Assembly (NCBI GenBank): GCA_937872515.1
Contig: CALMSX010000025.1
Span: forward strand, 1 to 64,000
Direction: 5' to 3'
Source of the DNA: an uncultured Bacteroidota bacterium
GTDB lineage: Bacteria > Bacteroidota > Bacteroidia > Chitinophagales > Saprospiraceae
Length of the DNA stretch: 64,000 bases
The position numbers and the translations under genes are program-made. Numbering within the stretch: the first letter of the stretch is position 1; every line of letters begins with the position of its first letter. Shown here in pieces: positions 62,887 through 64,000 of the stretch. The notes beneath the pieces are model-generated. The model did no database searches. It worked only from the letters and a program-made list of their open reading frames with translations, and had not been told where the DNA came from.

Positions 62887-64000
62887 TTAATGGTGATCGT
62901 GATGAACTTCTTCCTGGTGACCGTCATGGTGGTGAGATACACCTTTGTATTGGTTTCCAGATGCTTTTAGAATACTCTTAATCTCTGCAACCGCAACAAC
63001 AGGGGCAACCCTTGAAAAGATGAGGTAACAAGTAAAGAATAAACCCAAAGAACCAAGGAAAATACCAATTTCAACCCATGTTGGTGAATAGTATGACCAT
63101 GAAGATGGTAAATAATCTCTCGCCAATGTGGTAGCAATGATAACAAAACGCTCAAACCACATTCCTATGTTAATAACAATAGACAGGAAGAAAGTCAACC
63201 AAATGTTTCTTCTCCATGATTTTTTCCAGAATAACTGTGGTGAAACCACGTTACAGAACATCATTCCAAAATAAGACCACCAGTAAGGTCCCAAAGCCCT
63301 GTTAAAAAATGCAAACTGCTCATAAACATAGCCTGAATACCAGGCAATGAACAATTCTGTAAGATAAGCAACACCCACAATGGTACCTGTAAGTAGGATT
63401 ACCTTATTCATGGACTCAATGTGCTCAATGGTGATATAATCTTCTAACTTCAATAGTTTTCTTGTAATCAGCATCAGGGTCAATACCATGGCAAAGCCTG
63501 AAAAGATCGCACCCGCAACAAAGTAAGGAGGGAAGATGGTAGTGTGCCAGCCTGGAATTACAGAAGTGGCAAAGTCAAAACTTACGATGGTGTGAACCGA
63601 AAGTACAAGAGGTGTTGAAAGACCTGCCAGTACAAGTGACAATGCTTCCCATCTTTGCCAGTGCTTAGCTGATCCTGTCCAACCAAATGAAAGGAAATTG
63701 TACACTTTTTTTCTCATTCCTTTGGCCCTGTCTCTTACAGTAGCAAAATCCGGAACCAAACCTGTGTACCAGAACAACAAGGATACCGTAAAGTAGGTAC
63801 TGATGGCAAAAACGTCCCACAACAGGGGTGAGTTAAAGTTAGGCCATAGTGGTCCTCTTGTATTGGGATAAGGAAAGATAAAAATAGCAAGCCATACCCT
63901 ACCCATGTGGATAATTGGGAACTGACCCGCACATATTACCGCAAAGATCGTCATTGCTTCTGCAGCCCTGTTTACACCTGTCCTCCATTTCTGGCGGAAG
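62887..64000 (-). CDS. actC: Alternative complex III NrfD-like subunit ActC, N-terminus beyond window
   Basis: At least 370 codons. The reading frame continues unbroken past ATG 63954 to the right edge ([19 protein letters not shown], typical of ActC), so that ATG is internal. Membrane segments include [80 protein letters not shown] and [25 protein letters not shown]. It ends in a His-rich tail ([15 protein letters not shown]). ActC is the NrfD-type quinol-side subunit of alternative complex III. actA and actB are expected beyond the edge. Confidence 0.93.
   Translation of the reverse strand, partial: FRQKWRTGVNRAAEAMTIFAVICAGQFPIIHMGRVWLAIFIFPYPNTRGPLWPNFNSPLLWDVFAISTYFTVSLLFWYTGLVPDFATVRDRAKGMRKKVYNFLSFGWTGSAKHWQRWEALSLVLAGLSTPLVLSVHTIVSFDFATSVIPGWHTTIFPPYFVAGAIFSGFAMVLTLMLITRKLLKLEDYITIEHIESMNKVILLTGTIVGVAYLTELFIAWYSGYVYEQFAFFNRALGPYWWSYFGMMFCNVVSPQLFWKKSWRRNIWLTFFLSIVINIGMWFERFVIIATTLARDYLPSSWSYYSPTWVEIGIFLGSLGLFFTCYLIFSRVAPVVAVAEIKSILKASGNQYKGVSHHHDGHQEEVHHDHH

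Noticed and set aside
63954..64000. ATG 63954 as the start of actC
   Set aside because: The frame continues to the edge with conserved ActC sequence ([11 protein letters not shown]), so the ATG is internal and the gene is cut by the window.
1..64000. Mobile elements, prophage or integration sites near the tRNA genes
   Set aside because: No transposase, integrase, long direct repeat of a tRNA 3' end, or phage gene was seen.

Overview
The window is chromosomal DNA of a Bacteroidota bacterium, most likely a member of the Saprospiraceae or relatives in Chitinophagales. The evidence is as follows. Large secreted proteins carry gliding-motility C-terminal (CHU_C) or type IX secretion (T9SS) tails and sit beside PorP/SprF partners. 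Promoters follow the Bacteroidota pattern TTG-N19-TAnnTTTG. The respiratory cluster joins alternative complex III to an aa3-type oxidase. No phage, transposase, integrase or CRISPR array was seen.

Layout: 1-8014 (minus) is surface/adhesion: a huge secreted HYR/P-domain protein cut by the left edge, its small secreted neighbour, a PorP/SprF protein and a cohesin/SprB-repeat adhesin. 8321-10040 holds a membrane fatty-acid-hydroxylase-like enzyme, tRNA-Pro, tRNA-Ser and tRNA-Leu, and an unannotated small RNA candidate with its own promoter and terminator. 10145-14862 holds a glutamate-cysteine-ligase-like protein with CBS domains, a lipoprotein/barrel pair and a DUF4407 membrane protein. 15244-24204 is a tight plus-strand operon: giant CHU_C adhesin, PorP/SprF, OmpA/PD40 protein. 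24206-33087 is mostly housekeeping (sugar dehydrogenase-like protein, RlmK-like methyltransferase, LpxB, SurE, ferrochelatase) plus a CBM48-HhH protein, an exported DsbA-like protein and a barrel. 33216-49217 has two BNR/VPS10-type secreted proteins, a beta-lactamase-fold hydrolase, ThrA, an NTF2-like protein and a 1523-residue HYR/dockerin/T9SS protein. 49458-52495 encodes a ComEA-like and a ComEC protein (DNA uptake).

52583-64000 (minus) is the terminal respiratory cluster. It is read from the right edge: ActC (cut), ActD, ActE, ActF, oxidase subunit II, subunit I, heme O synthase, two subunit III proteins and subunit IV. A strong terminator follows, and then a Sco-position protein, DUF420 and a small CPMC protein. 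ActC-F takes electrons from quinol and passes them through cytochrome c domains to the oxidase.

The most unusual observations are these: (1) oxidase subunit II carries an in-frame C-terminal OmpA-like peptidoglycan-binding domain; (2) the protein in the Sco position lacks the copper-binding cysteines, while a tiny CPMCKM membrane protein sits in the same cluster; (3) there is a ~100-nt RNA candidate between tRNA genes; (4) three cohesin-like domains occur in one surface protein and a dockerin in another; (5) a duplicated unknown module is inserted inside HYR domains of the 2104-residue adhesin; (6) an identical 19-nt leader lies just upstream of two unrelated genes. All calls are from reading the sequence; no database search was possible.
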